A program made the translations under genes and the position numbers. A stretch of 64,000 bases of DNA from an uncultured Bacteroidales bacterium (GTDB lineage Bacteria > Bacteroidota > Bacteroidia > Bacteroidales > Barnesiellaceae), in assembly GCA_949298955.1 (NCBI GenBank), contig CASFYQ010000001.1, forward strand, positions 356,890-420,889, written 5' to 3'. The notes below the pieces were generated by a model, which was not told the origin of the DNA, searched no databases, and worked only from the letters and a program-made list of their open reading frames with translations. Of the stretch, positions 63,791 to 64,000 are shown one piece after another. Every line of letters starts with the position of its first letter. Position 1 is the first letter of the stretch.

Positions 63791-64000
63791 GGTAATTTTC
63801 TTTTTGATGTAAAAATTAAGCTCATAAAGATAAAAAGTTTTATACAAAATACGAGTACTCGCCCGGGGCTTTTTAAAAGACTTTTTATAACGGAAGAGCA
63901 AGGCAGAGTCAACCAGCAAGTGCAACATTACGAAATATTTTTGAAAAAGCATTCGGCCGGGGTCATGAAATTGAGTTTCTCCCTTGGCCTGGCATTTATT
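63791..64000. other. Leader of malQ and a possible gene start at the window edge
   Basis: AT-rich for the first 120 bases, with TATCTTTA on the minus strand as a weak -7 box for malQ. Near the edge, an ATG at 63965 opens a plus-strand frame (MKLSFSLGLAFI) to the last base; it could be the start of an exported protein or, alternatively, part of a worn copy of the promoter cassette (TTCGGC at 63952, GAAA...TTTC). Confidence 0.3.

Overview
The window looks like a chromosome segment from a gut-type member of the order Bacteroidales. The reasons are the SusC/SusD polysaccharide utilization locus, the DUF4290-murA-rimM and rpsF-rpsR-rplI gene orders, Bacteroidetes-specific families (DUF4290, DUF4301, DUF5063, BspA-like surface protein), and promoters of the Bacteroides type (TTTG, about 20 nt, TAnnTTTG). 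The fairly GC-rich, TCG/GTC-heavy codon use would suit a Barnesiella-like genus, but that is inference. No tRNA, rRNA, CRISPR array, prophage or transposase gene was found.

Layout. 1-3 kb: end of a thiamin operon (thiC, thiH, thiF-like) closed by a two-way terminator. 3.1-7 kb, minus strand: tsaB, DUF4290, murA, rimM, nitroreductase. 7.1-12.8 kb, plus strand: yicC, gmk, nadD, DUF5063, an RNase D-like exonuclease, a small membrane protein, a beta-barrel protein and an MFS transporter. 12.8-15.3 kb: a BlaI/BlaR1-type sensor pair behind four phased operator dyads. 15.3-28.4 kb: a DHA2 transporter, a beta-barrel protein, a GNAT enzyme, a DEAD-box helicase, DUF4301, a RelA-like (p)ppGpp synthetase, a lipoprotein, an alpha/beta hydrolase, MarR and L-serine dehydratase. 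28.4-29.2 kb: an Hsp20 gene behind a textbook sigma-54 promoter. 29.2-32.7 kb: an islet holding a BspA-like LRR protein and a small P-loop protein, bracketed by imperfect inverted repeats built from a hairpin-rich short repeat. 32.8-37.4 kb: a DHA1 transporter, the ribosomal S6/S18/L9 operon, and a minus-strand pair of a cysteine-free redoxin-like lipoprotein and an MBL-fold protein.

37.5-58.3 kb is one minus-strand polysaccharide utilization locus of twelve genes: GH5 endoglucanase, SusC, SusD, surface glycan-binding protein, GH5, GH2 beta-mannosidase, GH5, DUF4038/GH140-like, GH130 mannosylglucose phosphorylase, a sugar MFS symporter, GH78 and an SGNH esterase. The combination fits beta-1,4-glucomannan: endo-cleavage outside, SusCD uptake, beta-mannosidase trimming, then phosphorolysis of mannosyl-glucose in the cytoplasm. 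No local regulator gene is present, but a 21-bp-spaced direct repeat sits upstream of the first gene. 58.4-63.8 kb: a small hypothetical gene, endonuclease IV, cysteine synthase and a CBM20-bearing 4-alpha-glucanotransferase.

The most unusual signals are non-coding. A roughly 95-bp promoter cassette (hairpin GAAAAC/GTTTTC, then perfect -33 and -7 boxes) occurs three times, in front of sdaA, the redoxin gene and nfo. The BlaI operators form a helically phased array. The hairpin repeats at 29-32.7 kb show compensatory changes in their stems.
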